A stretch of DNA of 64,000 bases from positions 62,001-126,000 of the forward strand of contig CAJXDR010000001.1 of the NCBI GenBank assembly GCA_913052345.1, in the 5' to 3' direction. The notes beneath the pieces were generated by a model. That model did no database searches. It was given only the letters and a program-made list of their open reading frames with translations, and was not told where the DNA came from. Positions within the stretch are counted from its first letter, which is position 1; the number at the start of each line of letters is the position of its first letter. This document shows positions 44,427-53,602 of the stretch, piece by piece. The stretch comes from UBA4421 sp002470275. Its GTDB lineage: Bacteria > Pseudomonadota > Gammaproteobacteria > Pseudomonadales > Azotimanducaceae. Position numbers and translations under genes: made by a program.

Positions 44427-45908
44427 ATGGACCGCACGATCAGTAACTTTATCCGCGCGCTGAGAAATGCTGAGGTGCGCGTCTCTACGGCGGAAACGCT
44501 GGACGCCGTCTCGACCGTAGAGCTGGTTGGCTATCGCGATAGGGCACACCTGAAACGTTCGTTAGCCTTGGTTTTGCCCAAGACGGCCGACGAAAAAGAA
44601 ACCTTTGACGCCTGCTTCGATCAATTCTTTAGCTTCCAAGACGTGCGCGGAGAAACCTCCCAAGGCGATGCTGACGGGGAAGCGGAGAGCGACCAACAAG
44701 AGGGCGGCGAAGGTGAGGGCAGCAGCGCTGGCGGAGAACAGCGCCCGCGCCAGCGTGGCGGCAAATCTAAGCGCAAGTCGAAGCAAAATAATCTCTTCCA
44801 GGAGGAGGAGGAACCAGATCTGGGCCCTGGTCCGATCACCGACCCGAACTCATCCCTTGGCAAACTGCTGATGGCAAATTCCAGGGTGGAGCTATCCATG
44901 GCCATGGCCGCGGCGGGGGAAGCAACCCAGGTTCGAGAGATAAAGATTTTTACTCAAAAAGGCCTGTACGCTCGGCGCATCATGGATGAGATGGGATTGC
45001 CTGATTTAAATCAAGAAATCAGTGACCTGCGCCAGGCACCGACCGTTCCCGCCAGACGCCTGGGCCAGCAGCTGCGTCAGCGACGAGATTTCTTGCGCGA
45101 GCAGGTCAGGGACTATGTCGAGCAGCAGTTCCTGCTCAACGCTGACGTATCCGGCAAACGGCTTCGCGAGGAATTGTTGCGCAAGGTCAAGCTCTCGAAC
45201 GTTGAGCATAGAAACTTCAGACTGATCCAGGAGATCGTTTATAAGATGGCGAAAAAGCTGAGCACCCTGCACAGCCGCCGCAAAAAAGTCTTTAAGCGAG
45301 GCCAGCTGAATATCTCCCGCACACTGCGCAAAAATATGTCCTACGACGGCAACATCTTCGACCTGTACTGGAAGTCGGTAAAAATTGATCGCCCCAAGGT
45401 CTTCGCCATCTGCGATGTATCCGGCTCGGTGGCCAATTATGCGCGCTTTATGCTCATGTTCCTGTACAGCCTGGATGAGGTTATGCCCAAGGTTCGCAGT
45501 TTCGCCTTTTCATCCGACCTCGCGGAGGTTACGGAACTGTTTAATCGCAACAAGATCGAGGACGCCATCGCAAAGACGCTGCATGACTATAGCGGCGGCT
45601 CCACCGACTACGGCCAAGCCCTCCTGGACTTCAAAAAGCTGTGTATGGACGATGTGGATAATCGAACCACGATCATCATCCTCGGGGATGCGCGAAACAA
45701 TTTTGGCGAAGCCCATGCCGACGTTCTTAAGGAACTTTACGATCGCTCCAAGCGCGTCATCTGGCTAAATCCCGAGGCACGACTAGCCTGGAATACGGGT
45801 GACTCTGAAATGCGCAAATATGGCGCCTACTCACACCAGGTCGAGGAGTGTAACTCGCTCATGCACCTGGAACGCGTGGTGAGCAACCTACTGCGTCAGG
45901 CCAGCTGA
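44427..45908 (+). CDS. CoxE-like VWA-domain protein
   Basis: A 493-residue partner of the MoxR ATPase. The N-terminal helical part is followed by an acidic, Gly/Glu-rich linker (about 76-135) with a basic patch, then a helical middle. The VWA domain has MIDAS residues Asp330-x-Ser332-x-Ser334 in CDVSGSV, plus GGSTDYGQAL and IILGDARNN. This matches CoxE. The pair probably remodels a client enzyme, here unknown. The stop is 36 bp before oppA, and the gap contains a perfect inverted repeat. Confidence 0.88.
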   Translation: MDRTISNFIRALRNAEVRVSTAETLDAVSTVELVGYRDRAHLKRSLALVLPKTADEKETFDACFDQFFSFQDVRGETSQGDADGEAESDQQEGGEGEGSSAGGEQRPRQRGGKSKRKSKQNNLFQEEEEPDLGPGPITDPNSSLGKLLMANSRVELSMAMAAAGEATQVREIKIFTQKGLYARRIMDEMGLPDLNQEISDLRQAPTVPARRLGQQLRQRRDFLREQVRDYVEQQFLLNADVSGKRLREELLRKVKLSNVEHRNFRLIQEIVYKMAKKLSTLHSRRKKVFKRGQLNISRTLRKNMSYDGNIFDLYWKSVKIDRPKVFAICDVSGSVANYARFMLMFLYSLDEVMPKVRSFAFSSDLAEVTELFNRNKIEDAIAKTLHDYSGGSTDYGQALLDFKKLCMDDVDNRTTIIILGDARNNFGEAHADVLKELYDRSKRVIWLNPEARLAWNTGDSEMRKYGAYSHQVEECNSLMHLERVVSNLLRQAS

Positions 45909-45920
45909 TCATTTCGGCAG

Positions 45921-45951
45921 GCTTCATGTATACTTTCGGTATACATGAAGC
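45921..45951 (+). promoter_or_regulatory. Perfect 13-bp inverted repeat over the oppA start codon
   Basis: GCTTCATGTATAC (45921-45933) and its exact complement (45939-45951) flank TTTCG. The ATG of oppA (45945) lies within the right arm. No Shine-Dalgarno sequence is seen before it, so as RNA the hairpin would hide the start codon. As DNA it is a fine dimeric operator. Confidence 0.85.
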
Positions 45952-47621
45952 TGCAACGAACCCCCCAATTCCAGCTGATTAGCCTGTTCGTTCAGGCCAC
46001 TCTGGCTCTCGCCCTGTTGCTGCTGGGCCTCAACTGGTTGAGCGCCAATCTGGGCAGCAACAGTAACGACGTGCGGGCCATTAGTGCCGAGGCCAACAGC
46101 GTCGCCCTGGTGCTGACCCAGGAACCACCTCAACTGGATTCCAGCCGCGCTACCGACGCCGTCTCGGGCATGGTTCTGGGTCACGTGATGGAAGGCCTGC
46201 TGCGCATGGGCCAAGATGATCGGCTAGAGGCCGCCGTTGCAGAGCGTTGGGAGGTCACCCCAGATCGCGTCACCTTTTGGTTAAGGCCCGATGCTCGCTG
46301 GAGTGATGGACAGCCGATTACCGCTGCGGACTTTATCTTCGCCTGGCAGACGGCGTTGAAACCCACAACCGGCTCGGAGTACGCCTTTTTACTGTTCTCC
46401 ATCAAGCATGCTGAAGCCATCAATCGAGGAGAGCGCCCGGCTTCAGACCTCGGGGTCAGCGCCCCAACGCCTCAGCAGCTGGTGATCGAATTAGAAAGAC
46501 CCGTTCCCTTTTTCGACAAGATCGTGGTCTTTCCCGTCTTTCTGCCCATCCGCGAGGACTTTTATCTAGCCACCCAGGGGCGCTTTGGTGCCGATGCCCA
46601 GGACCTGCTATACAGCGGACCCTTTGTGATCACAGAGTGGATTCACGGTGCGAGCCTGCGCCTGGAGCGCAACCCCCACTATTGGAATCAGCAGGACATT
46701 CATCTCCAGCGCATAGACTTCCCGTACATCACCTCCGACAAGACCGCTTCGCTCAATTTTTTCAAAGATGAGCGCATCGCCACCACCGGGCTGATCACGG
46801 AGAACCTGAATGAGGCCATGCGTCTGGGCTGGGCCATCAACCAGCATCAGGACGGCACCCTTTTCTATGTTGAATTTAATCACCGCTCCGGTAGCCCCCT
46901 AGCTAATCTGAACTTACGTCGCGCCATTCAGTACAGTCTGGATATGGATGAGCTGGTCAATCGAGTCATCAAGCTGCCTGGCTATCAGTCCGGCGTGTCG
47001 CTGTTCCCGAGATGGCTCATGGGGGTGGATAGTCCGCTGCGCGAGGAATATCCACCGACTCGAATAACGCCCGATCCCGTGAAAGCCCAGGCTTACCTTG
47101 AGCAAGCGCTGGCAGAACTAGGGATGGACGCGTTACCTGAATTGGTGCTGCTGGCCGGCGACAATCCCTCGGCCAGCATTCAATCCGAGTGGCTGCAGGA
47201 AGCCCTTAAAAAGCGCCTGGGTATTTCTATACGCATTGACAAACAGATCTTCAAACAGCGGTTAGCCAAGATGACCAGCGGCGACTTTGATATGGTCCTC
47301 GCTGGATGGGGGCCAGACTATAATGACCCTCTGACCTTCGGGGATTTGTTCGCCAGCTGGAATCTGAATAACCGTGGCCGCTATGCGGATGATGAGCTGG
47401 ACGGGTTGATCGCTGAAGCGCAAAACTCGGTTGACCCAGCGACCCGGATGCGAGCATTCGGTGATATCCAGGATCTCGTTACGCAAAAAGCCGTGATCTT
47501 GCCCATGTACGAGCGTGGCATTACCTATGTGGTCAACCCCCGGCTCGTCGATATCAAGCGGCGGGTTATTGGTCCCGATCCGGACCTGACCCGGGCTCGC
47601 ATTCTACCGGAGGAATCTTAG
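45945..47621 (+). CDS. oppA: Oligopeptide ABC transporter substrate-binding protein
   Basis: A 558-residue extracellular solute-binding protein, family 5. The N-terminal hydrophobic helix (about residues 10-34) lacks a lipobox and may stay as a membrane anchor. Landmarks are VALVLTQEPPQLDSSRATD, ITAADFIFAWQTALKP, LLYSGPFVITEWIHGASLRLERNP, LRRAIQYSLDMDELV and DFDMVLAGWGPDYNDPLTF. It captures peptides for OppBCDF, whose genes follow. The start codon is inside a perfect inverted repeat. Confidence 0.9.
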   Translation: MKLQRTPQFQLISLFVQATLALALLLLGLNWLSANLGSNSNDVRAISAEANSVALVLTQEPPQLDSSRATDAVSGMVLGHVMEGLLRMGQDDRLEAAVAERWEVTPDRVTFWLRPDARWSDGQPITAADFIFAWQTALKPTTGSEYAFLLFSIKHAEAINRGERPASDLGVSAPTPQQLVIELERPVPFFDKIVVFPVFLPIREDFYLATQGRFGADAQDLLYSGPFVITEWIHGASLRLERNPHYWNQQDIHLQRIDFPYITSDKTASLNFFKDERIATTGLITENLNEAMRLGWAINQHQDGTLFYVEFNHRSGSPLANLNLRRAIQYSLDMDELVNRVIKLPGYQSGVSLFPRWLMGVDSPLREEYPPTRITPDPVKAQAYLEQALAELGMDALPELVLLAGDNPSASIQSEWLQEALKKRLGISIRIDKQIFKQRLAKMTSGDFDMVLAGWGPDYNDPLTFGDLFASWNLNNRGRYADDELDGLIAEAQNSVDPATRMRAFGDIQDLVTQKAVILPMYERGITYVVNPRLVDIKRRVIGPDPDLTRARILPEES

Positions 47622-47643
47622 CCTGCGCGGGTAAATAGACGCT

Positions 47644-48579
47644 ATGTGGAAATATACCTTCAAACGCATTGTGCTCGGTTTAGTCACGATATGGTTTATC
47701 GCGACGGCAACTTTTTTTGCCATGCACAGCGTGCCAGGGGACCCATTGAGCAGCGATAAGGCAACCAGCGAGCGCATTCGAGCAAACCTGGAAGCCAAAT
47801 ATGGTCTCGATCAACCGCTTCTTTCCCAGTATTTCATTTACCTTGGCAATCTGGCCAAGGGCGACCTGGGCATTTCCTTCACGCAAGAAAACCGCTCGGT
47901 CAACGACATTATTCGAGAGCACTTCCCCATTTCCGCAACCCTGGGCATCTTGGCTCTAGCCTTTGCGGCCCTGGGCGGCATTCTTTGGGGCGCCCTGACC
48001 GCGCTCTACCGGAACCGTTGGCCCGATACGGTCATCATGTTGCTAGTGATTCTTGGTATTTCCGCGCCCAGCTTCGTGGTGGCTGCCTTCAGTCAGTACG
48101 GCATTGTCAATTTGAACATGTGGGCGGGCACCAATATCCTGCCCGTGGGCGGGTGGGGGAGCGTTGGCCATATGCTGATACCCGCAGCGGTGCTGGGTTT
48201 GTCCACCATGGCCTACCTCACGCGTCTGATGCGGTCATCCATGCTCGAAGTGGTGAACACTGATTATGTGCGCACCGCCACAGCCAAGGGACTACCGCCA
48301 GCGCTCATCTTCACTCGCCACCAGCTGCGAAACGCCATGCTGCCGGTGATTACCGTCCTAGGTCCCGCCATCGCCGGCATTACCACCGGCGGATTCGTGG
48401 TGGAAATCGTATTTGCGATACCGGGACTGGGGCGGTTCTTTGTGGAGGCAGTGCAGCAGCTAGACTATACGGTGATCATGGGAACAACTGTCTTTTACGG
48501 CGCATTCTTGGTGGGCATGGTGATCTTGGTAGACATCGTCTACGGCGTCATCGACCCTCGCGTGAGGGTTGACCAATGA
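47644..48579 (+). CDS. oppB: Oligopeptide ABC transporter permease OppB
   Basis: A 311-residue permease with six hydrophobic helices. TFKRIVLGLVTIWFIATATFF opens the protein, and DYVRTATAKGLPPALIFTRHQLRNA is the EAA loop. The end IVYGVIDPRVRV is typical of OppB/DppB. The stop overlaps the oppC start (ATGA), so translation is coupled. It forms the channel with OppC. Confidence 0.93.
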   Translation: MWKYTFKRIVLGLVTIWFIATATFFAMHSVPGDPLSSDKATSERIRANLEAKYGLDQPLLSQYFIYLGNLAKGDLGISFTQENRSVNDIIREHFPISATLGILALAFAALGGILWGALTALYRNRWPDTVIMLLVILGISAPSFVVAAFSQYGIVNLNMWAGTNILPVGGWGSVGHMLIPAAVLGLSTMAYLTRLMRSSMLEVVNTDYVRTATAKGLPPALIFTRHQLRNAMLPVITVLGPAIAGITTGGFVVEIVFAIPGLGRFFVEAVQQLDYTVIMGTTVFYGAFLVGMVILVDIVYGVIDPRVRVDQ

Positions 48580-49964
48580 CCCCTCCGCCCGCTCTCGACC
48601 CAGCACTCCTCACGCCCTTGCAGCGAGAGGCTCAGGAGCCGGCGATGACCCGCCCATCGCTATCCTACTGGGCAGACGCCTGGCGACAGCTTAGGGCCAA
48701 CCGCCAGGCGATGGCATCACTCATGCTCATCCTGATGCTGGTGGTCTTTTCAACCTTAGGCCCAGTCATTTGGAACGTTGATCCATCGAGCCAGGATTTA
48801 GACCAAGTTGGTATTGCACCGGGCGCTGATCGGAGCGTCACTCTGTGGCAGCCCTATCGCCCGTGGTCAGGCCCTTCGGACTCGCTTCAATACAGTGCGG
48901 ACACGCTTCATCAGCTCACGCTGGCGACATCCGCCAATACCCAAGCCGTGCGCCTGGCGTGGGTCCAGCAGCAGGATGCCTCAGCTTACCGCGTCTATCG
49001 GAACCTGTACCCCGTTAGCGAGGTCGGTTCCCTCGGGCTACCCCTTGCAACGCTGAAAACTGATAGTTTCGAGGACCGTTTAGACCTTTCGCCCACGCGC
49101 TATTACTACAGCATCGTGGGCTTAAACTCAGAGGGCCAAGAAGTTGGCACCCCAAGCACGATCGCCGTGGAGGTGCGCCGTGTGATTACAGTGGAGAACG
49201 CCAGGGCGCGTGGCCTGCTAGGCCAGGATGAAGCAGCAGAGATCGGTGACCGTATTAACCTGGCGCTACATCCGTTGGGCACGGATTATCTTGGCCGCGA
49301 TATGCTGGCCCGCCTCATGCACGGCGGTCGGGTATCGCTCTTTATCGGTCTCTTTGCACCCCTGGGCTTCATGCTGTTGGGCATTGTTTACGGCAGCGTT
49401 GCTGGCTTTATCGGGGGCAATGTCGATCAACTGCTGATGCGCTTCGCCGACTTTGTAGTAGCGCTACCGTTCCTGCTGTTTATGATCCTTCTGAAGGTCC
49501 TATTTGGGATCGGGCCCGGTGAAAGCGGCATTTGGCCCATGCTCCTGGCCATGGTTATTCTGCTGTGGCCGGCTCCCGCGAGGTTGGTGAGAGGGCAAAT
49601 CCTACAGCTGCGGGAGCAGGGTTATGTGGATGCAAGTCGGCTGCTCGGCACGCCGACTGCCTACCTCATCGGGCGTCATATGCTGCCCAATACCCTTGGC
49701 GTTATCCTGGTCACCCTGACCTTCCAGGTGCCCGGCGCGATTTTTACTGAGGCCTTTCTCTCCTTTATCGGCATGGGGGTGGCACCACCGACACCCTCCT
49801 GGGGTGCCATGTGTAACGAAGGCATTAAATCAATGCTCACGCGCCCCCATGAAATCCTTTTCCCCGCACTGCTCATCAGCGCTACCGTACTCGCCTTCAA
49901 TCTCTTGGGGGATGGCTTACGCGATGCTCTAGATGCGCGAATGCGCGGCAGCGACTCAGCCTAG
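48576..49964 (+). CDS. oppC: Oligopeptide ABC transporter permease OppC with extra FN3-like domain
   Basis: A 462-residue OppC, about 150 residues longer than usual. The N-terminal OppC leader and first transmembrane helix (about 47-66) are followed by an inserted periplasmic segment. Its part at about 108-202 reads as a fibronectin type III-like beta-sandwich: LAWVQQQDASAYRVYRN, FEDRLDLSPTRYYYSIVGLNSEG. The permease then resumes at HPLGTDYLGRDMLARLMHGGRVSLF, with the EAA loop YVDASRLLGTPTAYLIGRHMLPN. The insert could contact the binding protein or cell wall. Confidence 0.9.
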   Translation: MTPPPALDPALLTPLQREAQEPAMTRPSLSYWADAWRQLRANRQAMASLMLILMLVVFSTLGPVIWNVDPSSQDLDQVGIAPGADRSVTLWQPYRPWSGPSDSLQYSADTLHQLTLATSANTQAVRLAWVQQQDASAYRVYRNLYPVSEVGSLGLPLATLKTDSFEDRLDLSPTRYYYSIVGLNSEGQEVGTPSTIAVEVRRVITVENARARGLLGQDEAAEIGDRINLALHPLGTDYLGRDMLARLMHGGRVSLFIGLFAPLGFMLLGIVYGSVAGFIGGNVDQLLMRFADFVVALPFLLFMILLKVLFGIGPGESGIWPMLLAMVILLWPAPARLVRGQILQLREQGYVDASRLLGTPTAYLIGRHMLPNTLGVILVTLTFQVPGAIFTEAFLSFIGMGVAPPTPSWGAMCNEGIKSMLTRPHEILFPALLISATVLAFNLLGDGLRDALDARMRGSDSA

Positions 49965-49973
49965 GTGAACGTT

Positions 49974-51000
49974 ATGTCCTCATCCCCGCTCCTCTCTGTG
50001 CGTGACCTGCGCGTTGACTTCGCGGCTCACGGCGGCCGTGTTCAAGCCGTTCGCGGCGTTAGCCTTGATGTACATCGGGGACAAACCCTGGCCATCGTGG
50101 GGGAATCAGGCTGCGGAAAATCAGTCACAGTGCAAAGTCTAATGGGCCTGATCCCTACCCCACCAGGCCGCATTCACGGGGGCAGCGCGACGCTGATGGG
50201 ACATGACTTGCTGGCTTCCAAGATGATAGACGGTCAGGATATCCGAGGACGCCTGATCAGCATGATCTTTCAGGACCCGATGAGTTCCCTGAACCCAACT
50301 ATGAATATTGGGGATCAGATCGCTGAGACGCTGCAGGTGCACAAGGGTCTATCCCATGCCGACGCCTTTCGACGCGCGATCGAGTTGCTGGATATGAGTA
50401 AAATTCCCGAGGCCGGTCGTCGAGCCAAACAGTATCCTTTCGAATTTTCTGGCGGCATGCTCCAGCGTGCCATGATCGCCATGTCCATCGCCTGTGAACC
50501 CGCCATTCTGATTGCAGACGAACCCACCACCGCCCTGGATGTAACCATTCAGGCTCAAATCCTTGATCTGCTGAAGGAGCTTCAAGCAGAAACCGGGATG
50601 GCGATTGTGCTCATCACTCACGATCTCGGCGTGGTCGCACGAATGGCCGACAGGGTCTTGGTGATGTACGCGGGAGAAATCGTCGAGCAGGGCAGTGTAG
50701 ATGACATTTTTTATCGCTCGGCGCACCCCTACACCCTGGGTCTCAGACGCGCCATGCCCAGCAATGACCCCCAGATGAGCCAAAGCTTATTGGCCATAGA
50801 GGGTAGTCCCCCAGACTTATTCGACCCTCCCAAGGGCTGCGGCTATCACCCACGCTGCGAGCACGCCATGCAGGCCTGTTTAGAAAGTCCTCCTGCCTAC
50901 GGATTAGACCCCGGACACAGCAGTCGCTGCTGGCTCCATCATGAACAAACGTCCCAGAGGCCAGATGCGCTCTATTTCCAATCATCCCAAGGAGCAGACC

Positions 51001-51017
<17 letters not shown>
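49974..51017 (+). CDS. oppD: Oligopeptide ABC transporter ATP-binding protein OppD
   Basis: A 347-residue ATPase from the ATG at 49974, which has AGGTG upstream; a GTG at 49965 is the alternative. It shows Walker A (GESGCGKS), Q-loop (MIFQDPMSSLNP), signature (FSGGMLQR), Walker B (ILIADEPTTALDVT) and H-loop (ITHDLGVV). The C-terminal oligopeptide-transporter domain has PPKGCGYHPRCEHAMQAC. It overlaps the oppF start by 17 bp. Confidence 0.92.
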
Positions 51018-51987
<970 letters not shown>

Positions 51988-52024
51988 TCCCTCCGCCGGG
52001 TTCAAGACCCTCGAGGGAGTGGAT

Positions 52025-52053
52025 GGGGAACATTGCCAACGGCAACATTCCCC
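52025..52053. terminator. Hairpin between oppF and the RRM gene, likely bidirectional terminator
   Basis: GGGGAACATTGCC (52025-52037) and GGCAACATTCCCC (52041-52053) pair except for a CA/CA internal mismatch, with an AAC loop. It lies between two convergent genes. There is no T-run on either side, so termination may be partial. Confidence 0.45.
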
Positions 52054-52069
52054 CACCTATGCGCTTGGC

Positions 52070-52354
52070 TTAGAACCGACGACCACCGCCGCCGCCAGGG
52101 CCACCGCCAGGGCGTTGCTTGCTTTGCGCTTCATTGACTCGCAAAGCGCGTCCCTTGAAGTCGACACCATTCAACGCCTCAATAGCGGCGTCGGCACCAT
52201 CCTCGATTTCAACGAACCCGAATCCCCTCGATCTCCCCGTTTCCCGATCCGTGATAACCGAGGCTGACACAACGCTGCCATGCTCTGAAAATAGAGATTG
52301 CAGATCTTCGTCGGTGACCGCCCATGCGAGGTTACCTACATATAGTTTCTTCAC
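52070..52354 (-). CDS. RRM-type RNA-binding protein
   Basis: A 94-residue single RNA-recognition motif protein. RNP2 is KLYVGNLAW and RNP1 RSRGFGFVEI, with a C-terminal GGGPGGGGGRRF tail. Such small RRM proteins are often cold-inducible in cyanobacteria and proteobacteria. The long upstream leader (to 52660) may carry regulation. RNA targets are unknown. Confidence 0.9.
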   Translation of the reverse strand: MKKLYVGNLAWAVTDEDLQSLFSEHGSVVSASVITDRETGRSRGFGFVEIEDGADAAIEALNGVDFKGRALRVNEAQSKQRPGGGPGGGGGRRF

Positions 52355-52660
52355 AGCTTCCTAAGCTCCTTGTTTGATAAGCACTGTATTCCTCTCCAAA
52401 TGGAGAATATCGACCAATCAAACCTCACGTCTTGGAAAGCTCCGGACACCAAGGTGTCTAGGGACTTTCTTCATCGGCTGGAATCTCTAAGGCATTTACT
52501 GACTGACAGTGGCACTGCAAAACAGAAACGCCACACTTCCTTCGGAAAAATCGGGCGAGCGGACGTAGCCTAGGGCAAGCCCGCCGTAGTCACAAGCGTT
52601 TATTGCTTTGTTTTTGTTAGGCTTTTGTGACACCTAAGTCGCGATACTAAATCGTCAGGC
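52355..52660 (-). other. Intergenic leader of the RRM gene
   Basis: No gene is convincing in these 306 bases; a 67-codon plus-strand frame has no family look. On the minus strand it would be the promoter and 5' leader of the RRM gene and the 3' end of the NUDIX gene. It contains a 6-bp palindrome (GACACC-AA-GGTGTC, 52445-52458), a small CTCC/GGAG hairpin near 52395-52406 and TTGATT/TATTCT-like promoter elements. A temperature-sensing leader is possible but unproven. Confidence 0.5.
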
Positions 52661-53209
52661 CTATTTTAGCAGCGCGTCCCGGTTCTGCAGCCACTTTTCA
52701 CGCATGCGGAGAAGGGACGCTTCCTGAGTGAAGGCCGCTAGTTCTTGAATGGGCACCCATGCAAGCTCCAGAGATTCCTCGCTCACGACAAAGCGCTCAC
52801 AGCCCGCCCGCATGGCGTAGCGAACATCAAAATGCTCGTGGGCAGGTTCTGCACCTCGTGCAGGTATCGAATGGATATCAATATCCAGAATGTCCTCTCC
52901 CAGACGCTCCACCGACAGCCCAGACTCCTCCTCGGCCTCTCGCAGGGCAACCCCGGGGGTATCGCTGTCGCCATCGCTGTGCCCACCCAGCTGCACCCAT
53001 ATTTTTAGCTTGCGATGATGCGTCAGCAGCAGTCGCTCGCCTTTGGGATCTACCAACCAGGCGGATCCCGTGATGTGCCCCAACCAGCAATCCCTGCGAA
53101 AACAATTGTCTTGCTTGAGCAAGGCCATGAATCGGCTCACGGTTTCCCCTTCATCCGGGTGATTTTCCTGGTAGCGCATGAGGGCACTTCGCAATTTGCT
53201 TCGGTGCAT
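52661..53209 (-). CDS. NUDIX hydrolase
   Basis: A 182-residue NUDIX protein. The Nudix box reads GGHSDGDSDTPGVALREAEEESGL, shown for position around residues 75-98. The usual first Glu is replaced by Ser, but the REAEEESG helix with the metal-binding Glu residues is intact. This Gly-Gly-His-x-Asp variant looks like a known sub-group. Substrates are probably nucleoside diphosphate derivatives. It is divergent from the monooxygenase-like gene. Confidence 0.9.
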   Translation of the reverse strand: MHRSKLRSALMRYQENHPDEGETVSRFMALLKQDNCFRRDCWLGHITGSAWLVDPKGERLLLTHHRKLKIWVQLGGHSDGDSDTPGVALREAEEESGLSVERLGEDILDIDIHSIPARGAEPAHEHFDVRYAMRAGCERFVVSEESLELAWVPIQELAAFTQEASLLRMREKWLQNRDALLK

Positions 53210-53288
53210 TAGACTCCCTATTCTCGGTTCCCGGCCAAGGGCTAAGGCTCTTGCTGTAATAAGAGAATAAGACTACAAGGAGATCAAT

Positions 53289-53573
53289 ATGCTTGCAGCC
53301 ATTGCCAAGCTAAATGTTAAGGAAGGGAAGGAAGAAGATTTCGAGCGTGTCATGCTTGACCTGGTGCACAAGGTCAACGCCAACGAGCCAGGATGCCACC
53401 TTTACAAGCTATGCAAGGACGCCGACGGTAACTACATGGTGCTTGAGGTTTACGAGGATGAGGAAGCGCTGATCACCCACAGTCAGTCCGAGCATGTTAA
53501 GGCGTCGGGGCCGGGCTTTAAGGGCCTGATGGGCGGCCCGCCAGAATTCACCCGCCTAGATGTGGTTGGTTAA
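53289..53573 (+). CDS. Antibiotic-biosynthesis-monooxygenase-type (quinol monooxygenase-like) protein
   Basis: A 94-residue dimeric ferredoxin-like-fold protein with LAAIAKLNVKEGKEEDFE, EPGCHLYKLCKDADG and YMVLEVYEDEEALITHSQSEHVK, the ABM pattern with the conserved His. AAGGAGAT is ideally spaced before the ATG. Relatives oxidise quinols without a metal, but many act only as dimeric binders. It is convergent with cobT. Confidence 0.85.
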   Translation: MLAAIAKLNVKEGKEEDFERVMLDLVHKVNANEPGCHLYKLCKDADGNYMVLEVYEDEEALITHSQSEHVKASGPGFKGLMGGPPEFTRLDVVG

Positions 53574-53602
53574 ACGATCCTGCGGGCTAGTCTGGAGAGA
53601 GG

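Noticed and set aside
52370..52573. Plus-strand 67-codon frame in the RRM leader
   Set aside because: No ribosome site and no family resemblance; it is antisense to the probable leader.
52661..53209. NUDIX protein inactive because the first box Glu is Ser
   Set aside because: The metal-binding REAEEESG part is intact, and the Gly-Gly-His-x-Asp variant looks like a normal sub-group, so no loss of function is claimed.
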